Shown here in pieces: positions 22,314 through 32,627 of a stretch of 34,572 nt of DNA. A model generated the notes under the pieces. That model worked only from the letters and a program-made list of their open reading frames with translations, had not been told where the DNA came from and ran no database searches. The stretch comes from Ignavibacteriales bacterium (GTDB lineage Bacteria; Bacteroidota; Ignavibacteria; UBA10030): assembly GCA_016186715.1 (NCBI GenBank), contig JACPLA010000027.1, positions 1 to 34,572 on the forward strand, read 5' to 3'. Position 1 is the stretch's first letter. Each line of letters starts with the position of its first letter. A program made the translations under genes and the position numbers.

Positions 22314-24359
22314 ATGGACCATTCTCATCACCACGGACATCACGGCTCCGCACCTCACTCTCCTCAGGAAGAACGTCACGCCGATCATCGGCACGGGGAG
22401 CCGACGAAAAAGCATGGTCAGCATGCCCATATGGTGGATGAATTTCGCAGGAGATTCTGGGTCTCGGCGATCATTACAGTGCCGATCATGCTTCTCTCTC
22501 CCATGCTCCAGCATTGGTTGGGGTTGGCAGACAGCATTCGTTTCGAGGGAGATCTCCTGGTGTTGTTCGCTCTTTCGACCTTCGTTTACGCGTACGGCGG
22601 CCAACCGTTTCTCAAAGGCCTTGGCGGCGAGCTGCGGTCGAAACGGCCCGGGATGATGACGCTCGTTTCGCTCGCTATCACCACCGCCTACGTCTACAGC
22701 ACGCTCGTGGTCTTTGGGTTGAGCGGCGAAACCTTCTTTTGGGAAACCGCCACCTTGATTGATATTATGCTGCTGGGGCATTGGATTGAGATGCGGTCGG
22801 TGATGGGAGCTTCGCGGGCTCTTGAAGAACTGGCTGCCCTCATGCCGTCGGATGCGCACAAGATCACCGACCATGGGCATGTTGAAGATGTGCCGCTTGA
22901 ACAGCTTCAAGCCGGTGATCGTGTTCTTGTAAAGCCGGGTGAAAAGATTCCGGCAGATGGAGCCGTCATCGACGGGGAATCCTCGGTCAATGAAGCGATG
23001 CTGACGGGAGAATCGAAACCCGCCACAAAGAAGACGGGTGGGACGGTCATCGGCGGATCCATCAACGGGGAAGGTTCCCTGACGGTTAAGGTCATGAAAA
23101 CCGGGAAGGATTCGTTTCTCTCCCAGGTGATCGGATTGGTCAAAGAGGCTCAGGAGAGCAAATCAAAAACACAGGATCTTGCCAATCGCGCGGCCCTGTG
23201 GCTCACCATCATCGCCCTGGCGGGAGGGGCGGTCACGCTTTTCGTCTGGCTTTTGATTGCCCGGTCCGACCTCGCTTTTGCGCTGGAACGGACGGTTACG
23301 GTGATGGTTATTGCATGCCCCCATGCGTTAGGGCTTGCGGTACCGCTGGTCGTCGCAGTGTCCACGGCGATCTCGGCCCGAAAGGGTCTCTTGATCAGAA
23401 ACCGCGCGGCGTTTGAACGCGCGCGGAATATCCAGGCCGTTGTGTTTGACAAAACAGGAACTCTGACTGAAGGACGATTTGCCGTAACAAAGGTTGTCGC
23501 ACTGAACGGCACACGCAGTCATGAGGAACTTCTTTCTCTTGCCGCGTCCGTTGAGAACCATTCAGAACATCCTATCGCCAAAGCCATTGTCGCAGCGGTG
23601 AAAAACTTTCCCCCTGTGGAGGGTTTCAAAGCAATTCCCGGAAAAGGCGCCGAAGGCCGCGTGGATGGAAAACTCGTTCGGGTCGTCTCCCCGGGGTTTC
23701 TTCGGGATCAGAGTCGACTTCCCGATCACAGGGGGCTCGAAGAAGCGACCGGGCAGGGGCAGACCGTGGTGTTTGTCCAGGTTGACGATTCCGTGGAAGG
23801 ATTGATTGCCCTGGGAGACGTTATTCGACCGGAGTCGAAGAAGGCCATTGCAGCGCTGAAAGCTCAAGGTGTTCGTACGATCATGCTAACGGGGGACAAC
23901 AAATCCGTTGCGCGGTCGGTGGCCGAGGAATTGAACATGGATGAGTTCATTGCGGAGGTTCTCCCGGAGCACAAAGCTGCAACCATCAGAGAGATTCAGT
24001 CGCGCGGAATGATCGTGGCCATGACCGGCGATGGAGTGAACGACGCCCCCGCGCTGGCTCAGGCAGATGTGGGCATTGCGATCGGTGCTGGAACCGATGT
24101 AGCCGTGGAGTCCGCAGACATCGTCCTGGTCAATAGCAACCCGCTTGATGTTGTGGCCATCATTGGTCTTGCACGAGCAACGTACCGAAAAATGGTGCAG
24201 AATCTCGTCTGGGCGACGGGGTACAACGCGTTTGCCATGCCGCTGGCTGCCGGCGTTTTGTTTTCGGCTGGAATTCTCCTCAGCCCGGCTCTTGGTGCGG
24301 CGCTGATGTCGCTTTCCACAATCATCGTAGCCTTGAACGCGCGCCTTCTGAAAGTCTAA
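22314..24359 (+). CDS. copB: CopB-type (P1B-3) copper-transporting P-type ATPase
   Basis: The 681-residue membrane pump begins with a histidine-rich metal-binding tail ([11 protein letters not shown] and further His pairs to residue 40) in place of an HMA domain. The transmembrane motif is [10 protein letters not shown], the CPH signature of the CopB subgroup, generally linked to Cu(II) or Cu(I) export. Catalytic elements are intact: TGES phosphatase loop (AMLTGESKP), phosphorylation site [18 protein letters not shown] with the conserved His-Pro, and [21 protein letters not shown] hinge region. Length fits. It lies between copZ and copA, 2 nt from the latter, so all three are likely co-transcribed. 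Confidence 0.94.
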   Translation: MDHSHHHGHHGSAPHSPQEERHADHRHGEPTKKHGQHAHMVDEFRRRFWVSAIITVPIMLLSPMLQHWLGLADSIRFEGDLLVLFALSTFVYAYGGQPFLKGLGGELRSKRPGMMTLVSLAITTAYVYSTLVVFGLSGETFFWETATLIDIMLLGHWIEMRSVMGASRALEELAALMPSDAHKITDHGHVEDVPLEQLQAGDRVLVKPGEKIPADGAVIDGESSVNEAMLTGESKPATKKTGGTVIGGSINGEGSLTVKVMKTGKDSFLSQVIGLVKEAQESKSKTQDLANRAALWLTIIALAGGAVTLFVWLLIARSDLAFALERTVTVMVIACPHALGLAVPLVVAVSTAISARKGLLIRNRAAFERARNIQAVVFDKTGTLTEGRFAVTKVVALNGTRSHEELLSLAASVENHSEHPIAKAIVAAVKNFPPVEGFKAIPGKGAEGRVDGKLVRVVSPGFLRDQSRLPDHRGLEEATGQGQTVVFVQVDDSVEGLIALGDVIRPESKKAIAALKAQGVRTIMLTGDNKSVARSVAEELNMDEFIAEVLPEHKAATIREIQSRGMIVAMTGDGVNDAPALAQADVGIAIGAGTDVAVESADIVLVNSNPLDVVAIIGLARATYRKMVQNLVWATGYNAFAMPLAAGVLFSAGILLSPALGAALMSLSTIIVALNARLLKV

Positions 24360-24361
24360 CC

Positions 24362-26626
24362 ATGAAAAATAACCGGCCAATTCAAACTCTCACGCTCCCG
24401 ATTGAAGGAATGACATGCGCGAGTTGCGTCACACGCGTTGAAAAAGTCCTGAAGAAGATCGACGGTGTCGAGTCTGCAGTCGTCAACCTTGCAACGGAAC
24501 GTGTCAATGTCTCTCTCGATTCGGAAAAAATCGACCTGGCAAGGCTCGCCCACGCCGTCGGGGAAGCAGGCTATAAGCTGGTCCTTCCGACCAAATCTGC
24601 CGATCAGGAAGAAGCGCAGAATTCATCGAGGGCTGCCTACCGCCGGCTGAAGAGGGAGTTCATGCTGAGCGCCTCACTCGCCCTTCCGGTGATGATCGTC
24701 AGCATGCTGAGTATGACGGATTGGTTCATGACAGCGGTGCCCGTTTCCATGGATGTCATCAACAAGCTTTTATTCCTGGCCACGTCAGTCATCATGGTGG
24801 TTCCGGGAAAACGATTTTTCGCGATTGCCTGGAAACTTGCGCGGCACGGATCGAGCGATATGAACACGCTTGTGGCGGTGGGGACGGGAGCGGCCTATCT
24901 GTACAGTTCCGTTGCCGTCTTGTTCCCAGGAATCCTTGGCATCACGGACGTGTCTGGGAGCATCTATTTCGACACAGCTGCCGTGATTATCGCGTTGATT
25001 CTGATGGGGAGACTGCTTGAAGCGAGAGCCAAAAGTCGGACGACGGATGCCATGAGAACGCTGCTGGGATTGCAGCCCAAAACGGCGCGGGTCAGCCGAG
25101 GCGGGGCGGAAATGGAGGTCCCCGTTGGTGAAGTGCGCCACGAAGATCTCGTTCAGGTCAGGCCGGGAGAGCGCATTCCCGTCGACGGGGTCATCATTGC
25201 CGGCTCAACTTCGGTTGACGAGTCGATGGTCACAGGTGAAAGCATGCCTGTTGAGAAGAAGAACGGAGACAGGGTCGTCGGGGGAACAATCAACAAACAC
25301 GGGAGCTTCGAGTTCAGGGCGACAGCCGTGGGAAAAGAAACCGTGATTGCCCAGATTGTTCGACTGGTCGAAGAGGCTCAGGGATCCAAGGCACCAATCC
25401 AGGCCCTTGCCGATAAGGTCGCCTCCGTGTTCGTGCCGGTGGTTATCGGGATTTCCCTTCTCACCTTCCTCTTCTGGTTGGCGGTCGGCGGACTTTCGTT
25501 TACCGCCGCGCTGATGAACTTCATCGCGGTCTTGATTATTGCCTGCCCCTGTGCGTTGGGATTGGCAACGCCGACGGCGATCATGGTCGGGACCGGGCTC
25601 GGAGCCACGAACGGAATCCTCATCAAGAACGCAGAAAGCCTTGAGCTGGCACAAAAAGTCCGGACGATTGTGCTGGACAAGACCGGAACCGTCACGGAAG
25701 GCAAGCCCTCCGTTACCGACGTCATCCGGTTCAACGGGGCCGAGGAAACAGCTCTTCTTCGCTTGTCGGCTTCTCTGGAGAAGAAGTCGGAGCATCCTCT
25801 GGGACACGCAATTGTCGAATATGCGCGCCGGCGGGGAATCTCCGCGGCACCCGCCGAAACGTTCGAGGCACGATCGGGTCGAGGGGTGAGTGCAAGGGTG
25901 GAAGGTGATCTCGTTGTTTTGGGAAATCAGTCTTTCCTGAACGAACACGGTGTTGACACTGTTGCTGCAGGTTACGACCTGGACCGTTTGGCAGCTGACG
26001 GAAAGACGCCGGTGCTGGTTGCTCTGAACGGTGTGTTGTCCGGAGTGTTCGGAGTCGCTGATCCCCGGAAATCGACATCACAGGAAGCCGTCCGACTTCT
26101 TCAGGAACTCGGCATGACGGTTGTCATGATTACCGGTGACAATGAACGAACGGCACGCGCGGTTGCCTCCGCGGTCGGGATCGATCGTGTTCTCGCCGGA
26201 GTGCTTCCTCAGGAGAAGGCGGCGCGGGTAAAGGATCTCCAGAGTGACGGCACCCTCGTTGCGATGGTGGGAGACGGCATCAATGATGCTCCCGCGCTTG
26301 CTCAGGCGGATGTAAGTGTTGCGATGGGGAGTGGAACCGACGTCGCCATTGAGACTGCCGATATCACTCTCATGAGCAACGACCTCATGAGTGTTGTCTA
26401 TGCCATCCGGCTTTCGAGAAAAACGATGGAGACAGTAAAGCAAAACCTCTTCTGGGCGTTTGTGTATAATATTATCGGTATTCCGATTGCGGCAGTGGGT
26501 TTGTTGAATCCCATGTATGCAGCAGCGGCAATGGCATTCAGCTCGGTCAGTGTGGTCTCGAACTCCCTTCGTCTGCGGGCCTTCCGGCTTCGGAAACCGG
26601 TTGCATCCGAAAAAGTGTGGTCGTGA
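24362..26626 (+). CDS. copA: CopA-type (P1B-1) Cu(I)-exporting P-type ATPase
   Basis: The 754-residue pump has one N-terminal HMA domain with GMTCASC (about 16-22), then eight expected membrane helices. The transport motif is [16 protein letters not shown], typical of Cu(I) pumps. TGES (SMVTGESMP), [18 protein letters not shown] and [16 protein letters not shown] are intact. It exports Cu(I) from the cytoplasm. It starts 2 nt after copB, and its pairing with a CopB-type pump and CopZ gives the cell two pumps of different motif class in one operon. Confidence 0.96.
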   Translation: MKNNRPIQTLTLPIEGMTCASCVTRVEKVLKKIDGVESAVVNLATERVNVSLDSEKIDLARLAHAVGEAGYKLVLPTKSADQEEAQNSSRAAYRRLKREFMLSASLALPVMIVSMLSMTDWFMTAVPVSMDVINKLLFLATSVIMVVPGKRFFAIAWKLARHGSSDMNTLVAVGTGAAYLYSSVAVLFPGILGITDVSGSIYFDTAAVIIALILMGRLLEARAKSRTTDAMRTLLGLQPKTARVSRGGAEMEVPVGEVRHEDLVQVRPGERIPVDGVIIAGSTSVDESMVTGESMPVEKKNGDRVVGGTINKHGSFEFRATAVGKETVIAQIVRLVEEAQGSKAPIQALADKVASVFVPVVIGISLLTFLFWLAVGGLSFTAALMNFIAVLIIACPCALGLATPTAIMVGTGLGATNGILIKNAESLELAQKVRTIVLDKTGTVTEGKPSVTDVIRFNGAEETALLRLSASLEKKSEHPLGHAIVEYARRRGISAAPAETFEARSGRGVSARVEGDLVVLGNQSFLNEHGVDTVAAGYDLDRLAADGKTPVLVALNGVLSGVFGVADPRKSTSQEAVRLLQELGMTVVMITGDNERTARAVASAVGIDRVLAGVLPQEKAARVKDLQSDGTLVAMVGDGINDAPALAQADVSVAMGSGTDVAIETADITLMSNDLMSVVYAIRLSRKTMETVKQNLFWAFVYNIIGIPIAAVGLLNPMYAAAAMAFSSVSVVSNSLRLRAFRLRKPVASEKVWS

Positions 26627-26859
26627 AGAGTCAGGCGTCCTAAGGGAAGAAAAAGACTGCCATCGTGCTTAGAGCCCTTCTTTCGCGAAGCGTGAAGGTC
26701 TTTACCAAGAGACAAACAAGAGAATTGTCATGCTGCCTGCCCCGTCCACTGTGCTATTTTGGCGGGCCAAGGGAGCCGACACTTTTCTGAATGACACGAG
26801 AGGACCTGAGGGGGCAGATCCCCGCCTGCGTGCACACAATGCACTTCGGCGGGCAAGCT

Positions 26860-26878
26860 TCCGCCAGACCGCGGCGGA
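26860..26878. repeat. TCCGCC/GGCGGA palindrome
   Basis: Six-base arms with a 7-nt loop AGACCGC. The arms are identical to the element at 16336-16361, so this is probably a dispersed palindrome family. Confidence 0.55.
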
Positions 26879-26994
26879 CAAGCGACCACTCAACGAGTGA
26901 ATAGCGTCGGCAGGAACGTGGTCTCAGGATGACATTCCTTTTCTTTTCGACAACTACCATATGTTCCGGGATGCTTCGTTGGAAACATGAGCTC

Positions 26995-27023
26995 TTGCTT
27001 CTCGTGATTTGATTCTCTACAAT
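26995..27023 (+). promoter_or_regulatory. Promoter of the Bor-like lipoprotein gene
   Basis: TTGCTT (26995-27000) and TACAAT (27018-27023) are separated by 17 bp, placing a start near 27030, about 40 nt before the start codon. Confidence 0.5.
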
Positions 27024-27071
27024 GGTCGGACTGAAGAAGTTGGCAAGAACCCATATCTCTCAGGAGGCAGT

Positions 27072-27368
27072 ATGAAAAAAACTCTTGCTGTCATCTTATT
27101 ACTGGCCGTCTCTCTGTTCTTACTGAACGGGTGCTATACCATGACGCATGTCGTTGGTCAGGGTGCGCAATCCAACTTGACAGAGACTGCTCGGCAATGG
27201 TATGTCCTGTGGGGTCTCGTTCCCCTCAATGACGTGAGTTCCAAGTCGATGGCGGGAGGGGCCACAAGCTACACTGTCAAAACGGAAATCACACCCCTGG
27301 ATTTTCTGATCAATATCTTTACCGGTTTTGTGACAGTCTACTCGATGAGTGTCGAGGTAAAGAAATAA
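27072..27368 (+). CDS. Small Bor-like lipoprotein
   Basis: The 98-residue protein starts at ATG 27072, 5 nt after a clear GGAGG. MKKTLAVILLLAVSLFLLNGC is a lipoprotein signal with lipobox LNGC (Cys21). The mature part has the Bor/Iss-type pattern: RQWYVLWGLVPLNDVSSKSM followed by a hydrophobic C-terminal stretch PLDFLINIFTGFVTVYSMSVEV. Bor-family lipoproteins are small surface proteins; in enterobacteria they are linked to serum resistance, but in free-living relatives their role is unknown. It is a one-gene unit with its own promoter and terminator. Confidence 0.8.
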   Translation: MKKTLAVILLLAVSLFLLNGCYTMTHVVGQGAQSNLTETARQWYVLWGLVPLNDVSSKSMAGGATSYTVKTEITPLDFLINIFTGFVTVYSMSVEVKK

Positions 27369-27390
27369 CTGCGCAGTGTCGTCCGTCACA

Positions 27391-27421
27391 AGCCCGATCG
27401 CGTCGCGGTCGGGCTTTTTTT
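27391..27421 (+). terminator. Rho-independent terminator of the Bor-like gene
   Basis: AGCCCGA (27391-27397) pairs with TCGGGCT (27409-27415), followed by a run of T, 22 nt after the stop codon. The remaining spacer to 27591 holds only an 8-bp hairpin CAGGAGAA/TTCTCCTG (27467-27491). Confidence 0.92.
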
Positions 27422-27591
27422 CTTCCATCACTTCCAATCCCCCGACAATTAGCTTGGGTGTCATTGCAGGAGAACAGCCCCTTTTCTCCTGAGCAAGCAA
27501 CCCTCATGAATTCTTATCTGGAATTTCAGGTGATTCTTTTGCATATAGTGGGTCCCAGGTAGTCGCAACCAGGAACAATATCATGTCATGA

Positions 27592-29778
27592 ATGGGAACA
27601 TTTCCGCGAACGACCAACGACACCGACCCCCTTCTCCAACGTCTTGCCGCACTAGCCTCCAACCTCTGGTGGGCGTGGAATCCTGAAGCTCAGGAAATAT
27701 TCCGGGACCTCTCACCGCAAGTCTGGGAACGATCTCATCACAATGCCGTTGAAGTGCTTCGCGAAGCCTCAGAAGCAGAACTGCGCGCCCGCCTCCGGGA
27801 TCCCGATTTCCTCAGGAAGGTGAAACGGGCGTTGAATGAGTTCGAAGACTATCTGGGGAACAGGGCAACGTGGGCTTCAAGACATTCCCTGCGCCTGAAA
27901 GGACCGGTCGTCTACTTCAGCGCGGAATTTGGACTCCATGAGTCGCTCCCGATCTACTCCGGAGGTCTGGGTGTGCTCTCCGGCGATCACGCAAAATCCG
28001 CCAGCGACCTCGGTATCCCGTTTCTCGGGATCGGGTTGTTCTACCGACAGGGATACTTTCAGCAGCATATCGATCCGAACGGATGGCAGCAGGAACTCTA
28101 TCCTGTACAGGAACCTGAACGTCTGCCGCTGGAGCTCGTGACGCTGCCGGAAGGGGGAAGATTGTTGAACAGCGTCGAAATAGGTCACAGTACGGTTTTT
28201 TTCCAGACATGGCGACTGAAGGTGGGTCGTACAAACGTCTATTTGCTCGACACCAACCTTCCGGAAAACGATCAGCATTTCCAGGGCCTGACGGCCAACG
28301 TCTACGGGGGTAACATTGATACCCGTATCGGTCAGGAAATTATCCTGGGAATCGGCGGCGTTCGATTGCTCCGCTCAATGAAGATCTACCCCGCGGTCTA
28401 CCACATGAACGAAGGACATTCGGCGTTCCTCGTTTTTGAGATGCTGAAAGAGAAGATCGCCGAAGGGAAAACCATAGAGGAGGCGGAGGTGATTGTCCGG
28501 TCGCAGTGTGTGTTTACCACCCATACGCCGGTCCCTGCCGGCCATGACAGGTTTTCCTCCGAGATGATGGACCACACGTTCAGTCGGTTCAGGAATGCCA
28601 TGGGGCTGTCGCACGATAACATGATGGCGTACGGCCGCATCAACGGCACTGAAGCGGCAGAACCGTTTACCATGACCGTTCTTGCCCTCCGGATGTCGCG
28701 GGCTGCCAACGCGGTCAGCAAACTTCACGGCCACGTCAGCCGGGAAATGTGGCAGCACTTGTATCCGGGAATTCCCATAGAGAAGGTTCCCATCGGTTCT
28801 GTTACCAACGGGGTTCACACGCCGGGATGGGCTTCAGCGAAAGCACACGAGTTTTGGAACAAACGTCTCGGGTATGACTGGACCAACAAGCTTCTTGAGC
28901 CGAAGTACTGGAAGAAAATAGAACAAAACGGGCTTGCGAGCGACGAAGAGCTGTGGGCGCTGCGCTACTCTCTCCGTCGGGATCTGATCGAATTTATCCG
29001 GCAAAGGCTGCGCGAGCAGTATGTGCGCACAGGCGAGAGCGGGACATCGTTCGATAGGGTTCTGTCTCCGGATCGTCTCACGATCTGTTTCGCTCGTCGG
29101 TTCGCGACGTATAAGAGGGCGCCGCTCATTTTCAGGAAGCTCGACCGGATCATCCCGATGCTCATAAACCCGGAACGGCCGGCTCAGCTGGTTTTTGCGG
29201 GAAAGGCGCATCCGCGCGACAACGAAGGGAAGAAATTCATTCAAAAGATCATCGAAATGACACGACACCCGCAGTTGCAGGGGCGGGTTGTGTTTGTGGA
29301 AAACTACGACATGAATGTGGCCCGACATCTTGTTGCGGGAGCGGATGTGTGGCTCAACAATCCTCGTCGTCCTCTTGAGGCAAGCGGCACCAGCGGAATG
29401 AAAGTGCTCATTCATGGCGGATTGAACCTGAGCATTATGGACGGTTGGTGGAGGGAAGGGTTTGACGGGACAAACGGATGGTCGATTGGAAGCGATGAGT
29501 CGCAGCCGGATCTGGAAGCTCAGGATGAAAAGGATTTTGAAAACCTTGTTACAATTCTTGAGAGCCGCGTAATTGGCGAGTATTATGACCGTGACAAAAC
29601 GGGTATTCCGCGTGCCTGGATCCGACGGATTCGTCACTCCATGAGAACCCTGATTCCGGTCTATAATTCGGACCGGATGGTGGCTGAGTATGCAACAGAG
29701 TACTACCGAACGTCCCAGCAGATGATCGGGACAAAGAGCGTCATTGACAATCTGGCTCCTCGTGAATATCTTAAGTGA
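27592..29778 (+). CDS. glgP: Alpha-glucan (glycogen) phosphorylase, GT35
   Basis: The 728-residue cytoplasmic enzyme releases glucose-1-phosphate from alpha-1,4-glucan. Residues about 10-110 are the N-terminal DUF3417 segment (LASNLWWAWNPEAQEIF) typical of the shorter bacterial/archaeal phosphorylases. Then come YFSAEFGLHESLPIYSGGLG, HMNEGHSAF, TTHTPVPAGHDRF, FARRFATYKRAPL and the PLP-lysine motif EASGTSGMKVLIHGG. ATG 27592 is used because an upstream in-frame ATG at 27583 is followed by a stop. No other glycogen gene is adjacent. The cyclase gene starts 35 nt downstream on the same strand. Confidence 0.95.
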   Translation: MGTFPRTTNDTDPLLQRLAALASNLWWAWNPEAQEIFRDLSPQVWERSHHNAVEVLREASEAELRARLRDPDFLRKVKRALNEFEDYLGNRATWASRHSLRLKGPVVYFSAEFGLHESLPIYSGGLGVLSGDHAKSASDLGIPFLGIGLFYRQGYFQQHIDPNGWQQELYPVQEPERLPLELVTLPEGGRLLNSVEIGHSTVFFQTWRLKVGRTNVYLLDTNLPENDQHFQGLTANVYGGNIDTRIGQEIILGIGGVRLLRSMKIYPAVYHMNEGHSAFLVFEMLKEKIAEGKTIEEAEVIVRSQCVFTTHTPVPAGHDRFSSEMMDHTFSRFRNAMGLSHDNMMAYGRINGTEAAEPFTMTVLALRMSRAANAVSKLHGHVSREMWQHLYPGIPIEKVPIGSVTNGVHTPGWASAKAHEFWNKRLGYDWTNKLLEPKYWKKIEQNGLASDEELWALRYSLRRDLIEFIRQRLREQYVRTGESGTSFDRVLSPDRLTICFARRFATYKRAPLIFRKLDRIIPMLINPERPAQLVFAGKAHPRDNEGKKFIQKIIEMTRHPQLQGRVVFVENYDMNVARHLVAGADVWLNNPRRPLEASGTSGMKVLIHGGLNLSIMDGWWREGFDGTNGWSIGSDESQPDLEAQDEKDFENLVTILESRVIGEYYDRDKTGIPRAWIRRIRHSMRTLIPVYNSDRMVAEYATEYYRTSQQMIGTKSVIDNLAPREYLK

Positions 29779-29813
29779 AAGTCACATCACACCAACGATT
29801 TCCCCACTGAGCG

Positions 29814-32627
29814 ATGGCAGCTGAACGCGGAACACGGAAGCTTGCGGCGATCATGTTTACGGACATCAAGTCGTTTTCCAAGAAGATGTCCGAAAACGAA
29901 GAGCTCGCCATGCAGCTTCTCCGGGTCCACGACGATACTCTCAAGGCCGTGATCGAAAAGCACGAAGGGAAAATCATCAAGGCCATCGGAGACGCGTTCA
30001 TGGTCGATTTTTCCAGCGCGGTCAACGCCGTGAAATGCGCCATCGAAGCACAGGAGGAGTTCTACAGGTACAACGAGGGGAAGAAAGAACTCGAAAAAAT
30101 CGAGGTACGGATTGGCGTTCACCTGGGAGATGTCATTACGGATGGGAGCGACATCTTTGGAGACGGGGTCAATATTGCGGCCCGCATCGAGGCGGTCACC
30201 GAAGCCAACCGCATTTGTATCTCCCACGATGTCTTCAGCCAGATCAAAAACAAGATGCAGGTCGAGACGTTCCACATGGGATCGATTGATCTGAAAAATA
30301 TTCCGGAACCTGTCGAGGTGTACGAAATCCTTCTGAGCAATATTCCGGAATTCTCGACACCCTCCAAAACGGCTCAACAGATGCCCTCCAGGCGCACTGC
30401 GGAAAAAACGACGAAGCGGGAAGCGAAAGAAGCCGAAAAAATTGAAGTTGCCAAGAAGAAAGCGGAAGAAGACCGGCTGAAGGCGGAAAAAGAGTCCCAG
30501 GCCAAAATCGAAAAGTTGTACTCAAAAGCTGAAAAGCTTGTGAATGAAGGAAAGCCTGAGGAGGCGGAGACGGAGATCAATGAGATCTTCAAGCTCGTCG
30601 CCTTTCATGCGGGCGCTCAGGTTCTTCAGGGCAGGATCGAAGAAGAACGCGAGCGGAAAGCAGAGGAGGAACGGAAGGGCCAGGCAGCCAAAAAGAAGGT
30701 GGAGCAGAAAATTACCGAGCTGATGAAGGACGCCATGACCATGGTGGAGGGAGACAACTATCCCGAAGCCCTCCTCAAGGTCAGAGAAGTTTTTTCCATC
30801 GACGCCAACTACGGCGAGGCCCGGGAGCTTGAGAAACAAATTCTGGAAGCGCAAAAGGCGAGCGAGGAACTGGAACGTCAGGAGTCGGTCGAGGAACAAG
30901 GCGGTGAGACGGCCGTTGATCGGGGGGAAACTCTGGAGATTCCTCAGGTCGGGGAAGGAGAAGCTCCTCCCACTGCGGCTCCGCTGAAACCCGCGGCTCC
31001 GCCTGCAAGGCCGCCGGTGGGATTACGCCCTCGTCGAAGAAGGAAGATCCCGCAAGGAGCAAGAACTCTGTTGGGCCTCGCCGTCCTTGTGATTCTGGGT
31101 GTCGTCTTCTTCCCTAATCTTCAGAAAATCCTCTTTCCGCAAGACACGACGATCGTTGTGGCGCCCTTTGAATTCCCGGCGGGTGTGCCGGACACCTCAA
31201 ACATCGGCGGGGCGATCGCAGGGATTCTCTCCGAAGACCTCGCCCGCTATCGGGAAATCGTGGTGGTGCGGCCTCTGTCTGGCGGCAGCCCCCGTGTTGC
31301 GCCCCGTGAAGCGGCCAGGGAGCTTCAAACGCGCTACGTTCTCTCCGGAAACATCGTGTCGGTATTTCCCAAATTCGCTATCACCCTTCGGCTCGAATTG
31401 ACGGACATGAACGCAACTGCCTGGGAGCGGACGATTGAAAGTGAGCCGTTCAGCCTGTCGAATGTCCGCCGGGAGGCGCTGGCGGCGGTCCTGGCAGCGA
31501 TGGAGCTTGAGATCGAACCGTACGAACCGTTTCGCCTCTCCGGCGATCCGTTCATCAACGAACAGTATCTTCTGTGTGTGGCTCTTACATCCGGCAACAA
31601 CTACAACGAGCTTCTTCACGGGATCGATCTTCTTCGGGGGATTGTTCGGCACGATTCGACGTTCTCCACGGCCTATGTCACGCTCGGCCGTGCCCTTCTC
31701 CGGCAGTACAAATTGGAAGGAGAGTGGAACAAAGGAATCCTGAGAGACGCTGCCGATGCCGCCCTCAGGGGGCGGGGCTTGAATGCAAACCTTCCGGGGG
31801 TTTATGAGGTCCTCGGGGCTGCCTACCGTTCGGCAGGACAATACGGAGCAGCTCTCAGCAACTTAGAGCGCTCGCTTGAACTGCAGCCGGGAAACGCCGA
31901 AACATACCGCCAGCTGGCACTCCTGGCCCTCGTCGAGGGGAAATACGATCGCGGTCTGGAACACGCTTCCAAGGCAGGTCTTTTGGAACCGAAATCTCCG
32001 GATACCCACGAGACATTGGGGCACATGTATTACTTCAAACAGCAACTCAATCGCGCTCAGAGCGCCTATGATCATGCCATTGTGTACGGCGGAAGTCCGT
32101 ATCTGATTACCACCCGTTACAAGATGGCAGTCTGGGGCGCAGGACTCAGCCCCGAACCGGTCGCGGAGTATTGCAACCGTCTCCTCAGACAAGATGCAAA
32201 CAACTACGTCCTGAAATACTGGATCGGGAGAGCGTACATGCTCTCCGGTCTCTGGTCTCAGGCAAAGGGGTACCTTGAATCAGGCGCTGAGGTTCTCAAG
32301 AGCCTTATCGAAGAGCGTCCGGATGACCCGGAGGTCCGCTGTTATCTTGGTCTCTACTATGCACGCCTTGGTGAATCGGCCAAGGGGCTGGCGGAAATCG
32401 ACAAGGCGCTCGAACTGAACAACGGACCGCTCATGATGTATCGGAAGGCGCAGTTCTTTGCAATCCAATCGGGGAAACAGAAAGAGGCGCTGGAGTGGCT
32501 CCGGAGCGCGGTTCAGCAGGAATTTATTCTTGCCGAAGTGATGAGCCCGGATTTTGCTTTTATCGTGAAGGAGCCCGCGTTTACTGAAGCAATTTCACTT
32601 CGCATCCCACCGCGGGGGGAGAACTGA
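29814..32627 (+). CDS. Class III adenylate cyclase with charged coil, one TM, TolB-like domain and TPRs
   Basis: The 937-residue protein starts with a class III cyclase domain (about 8-180). Metal-binding Asp17 (FTDIKSFS) and Asp60 (IGDAF), Lys56 and Asp113 for adenine recognition (DIFGDGVN), and transition-state Asn120 and Arg124 (VNIAAR) are all present, so it should make cAMP. Residues about 190-380 are Lys/Glu-rich helices with two TPR-like hairpins (KLVNEGKPEEAETEINEIF, MVEGDNYPEALLKVREVF). After a Pro-rich linker one membrane helix lies at about 418-436. The outer part has a TolB/FlgO-like domain (VVAPFEFPAG to LSGNIVSVFPKFAITL) and about eight TPRs to the end. The likely design is a periplasmic TPR/TolB sensor controlling a cytoplasmic cyclase. 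No cAMP receptor gene is visible. Confidence 0.9.
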   Translation: MAAERGTRKLAAIMFTDIKSFSKKMSENEELAMQLLRVHDDTLKAVIEKHEGKIIKAIGDAFMVDFSSAVNAVKCAIEAQEEFYRYNEGKKELEKIEVRIGVHLGDVITDGSDIFGDGVNIAARIEAVTEANRICISHDVFSQIKNKMQVETFHMGSIDLKNIPEPVEVYEILLSNIPEFSTPSKTAQQMPSRRTAEKTTKREAKEAEKIEVAKKKAEEDRLKAEKESQAKIEKLYSKAEKLVNEGKPEEAETEINEIFKLVAFHAGAQVLQGRIEEERERKAEEERKGQAAKKKVEQKITELMKDAMTMVEGDNYPEALLKVREVFSIDANYGEARELEKQILEAQKASEELERQESVEEQGGETAVDRGETLEIPQVGEGEAPPTAAPLKPAAPPARPPVGLRPRRRRKIPQGARTLLGLAVLVILGVVFFPNLQKILFPQDTTIVVAPFEFPAGVPDTSNIGGAIAGILSEDLARYREIVVVRPLSGGSPRVAPREAARELQTRYVLSGNIVSVFPKFAITLRLELTDMNATAWERTIESEPFSLSNVRREALAAVLAAMELEIEPYEPFRLSGDPFINEQYLLCVALTSGNNYNELLHGIDLLRGIVRHDSTFSTAYVTLGRALLRQYKLEGEWNKGILRDAADAALRGRGLNANLPGVYEVLGAAYRSAGQYGAALSNLERSLELQPGNAETYRQLALLALVEGKYDRGLEHASKAGLLEPKSPDTHETLGHMYYFKQQLNRAQSAYDHAIVYGGSPYLITTRYKMAVWGAGLSPEPVAEYCNRLLRQDANNYVLKYWIGRAYMLSGLWSQAKGYLESGAEVLKSLIEERPDDPEVRCYLGLYYARLGESAKGLAEIDKALELNNGPLMMYRKAQFFAIQSGKQKEALEWLRSAVQQEFILAEVMSPDFAFIVKEPAFTEAISLRIPPRGEN

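Larger units (their letters stand above)
26627..27071. other. 445-bp intergenic region with palindromic repeats and a promoter
   Basis: No gene is supported here. It holds CCTTC/GAAGG arms around TTCGCGAA (26676-26698), which could act as a weak terminator for the cop operon; TCCGCC-AGACCGC-GGCGGA (26860-26878); a TGCCTGCCCCGTC word also found near 19855; and a promoter at 26995-27023. Two overlapping minus-strand frames of 63-68 codons look like translated repeat DNA. Confidence 0.6.

Noticed and set aside
26702-26960. Two minus-strand frames of 63-68 codons downstream of copA
   Set aside because: They run through palindromic dispersed repeats, have low-complexity products and no start signals.
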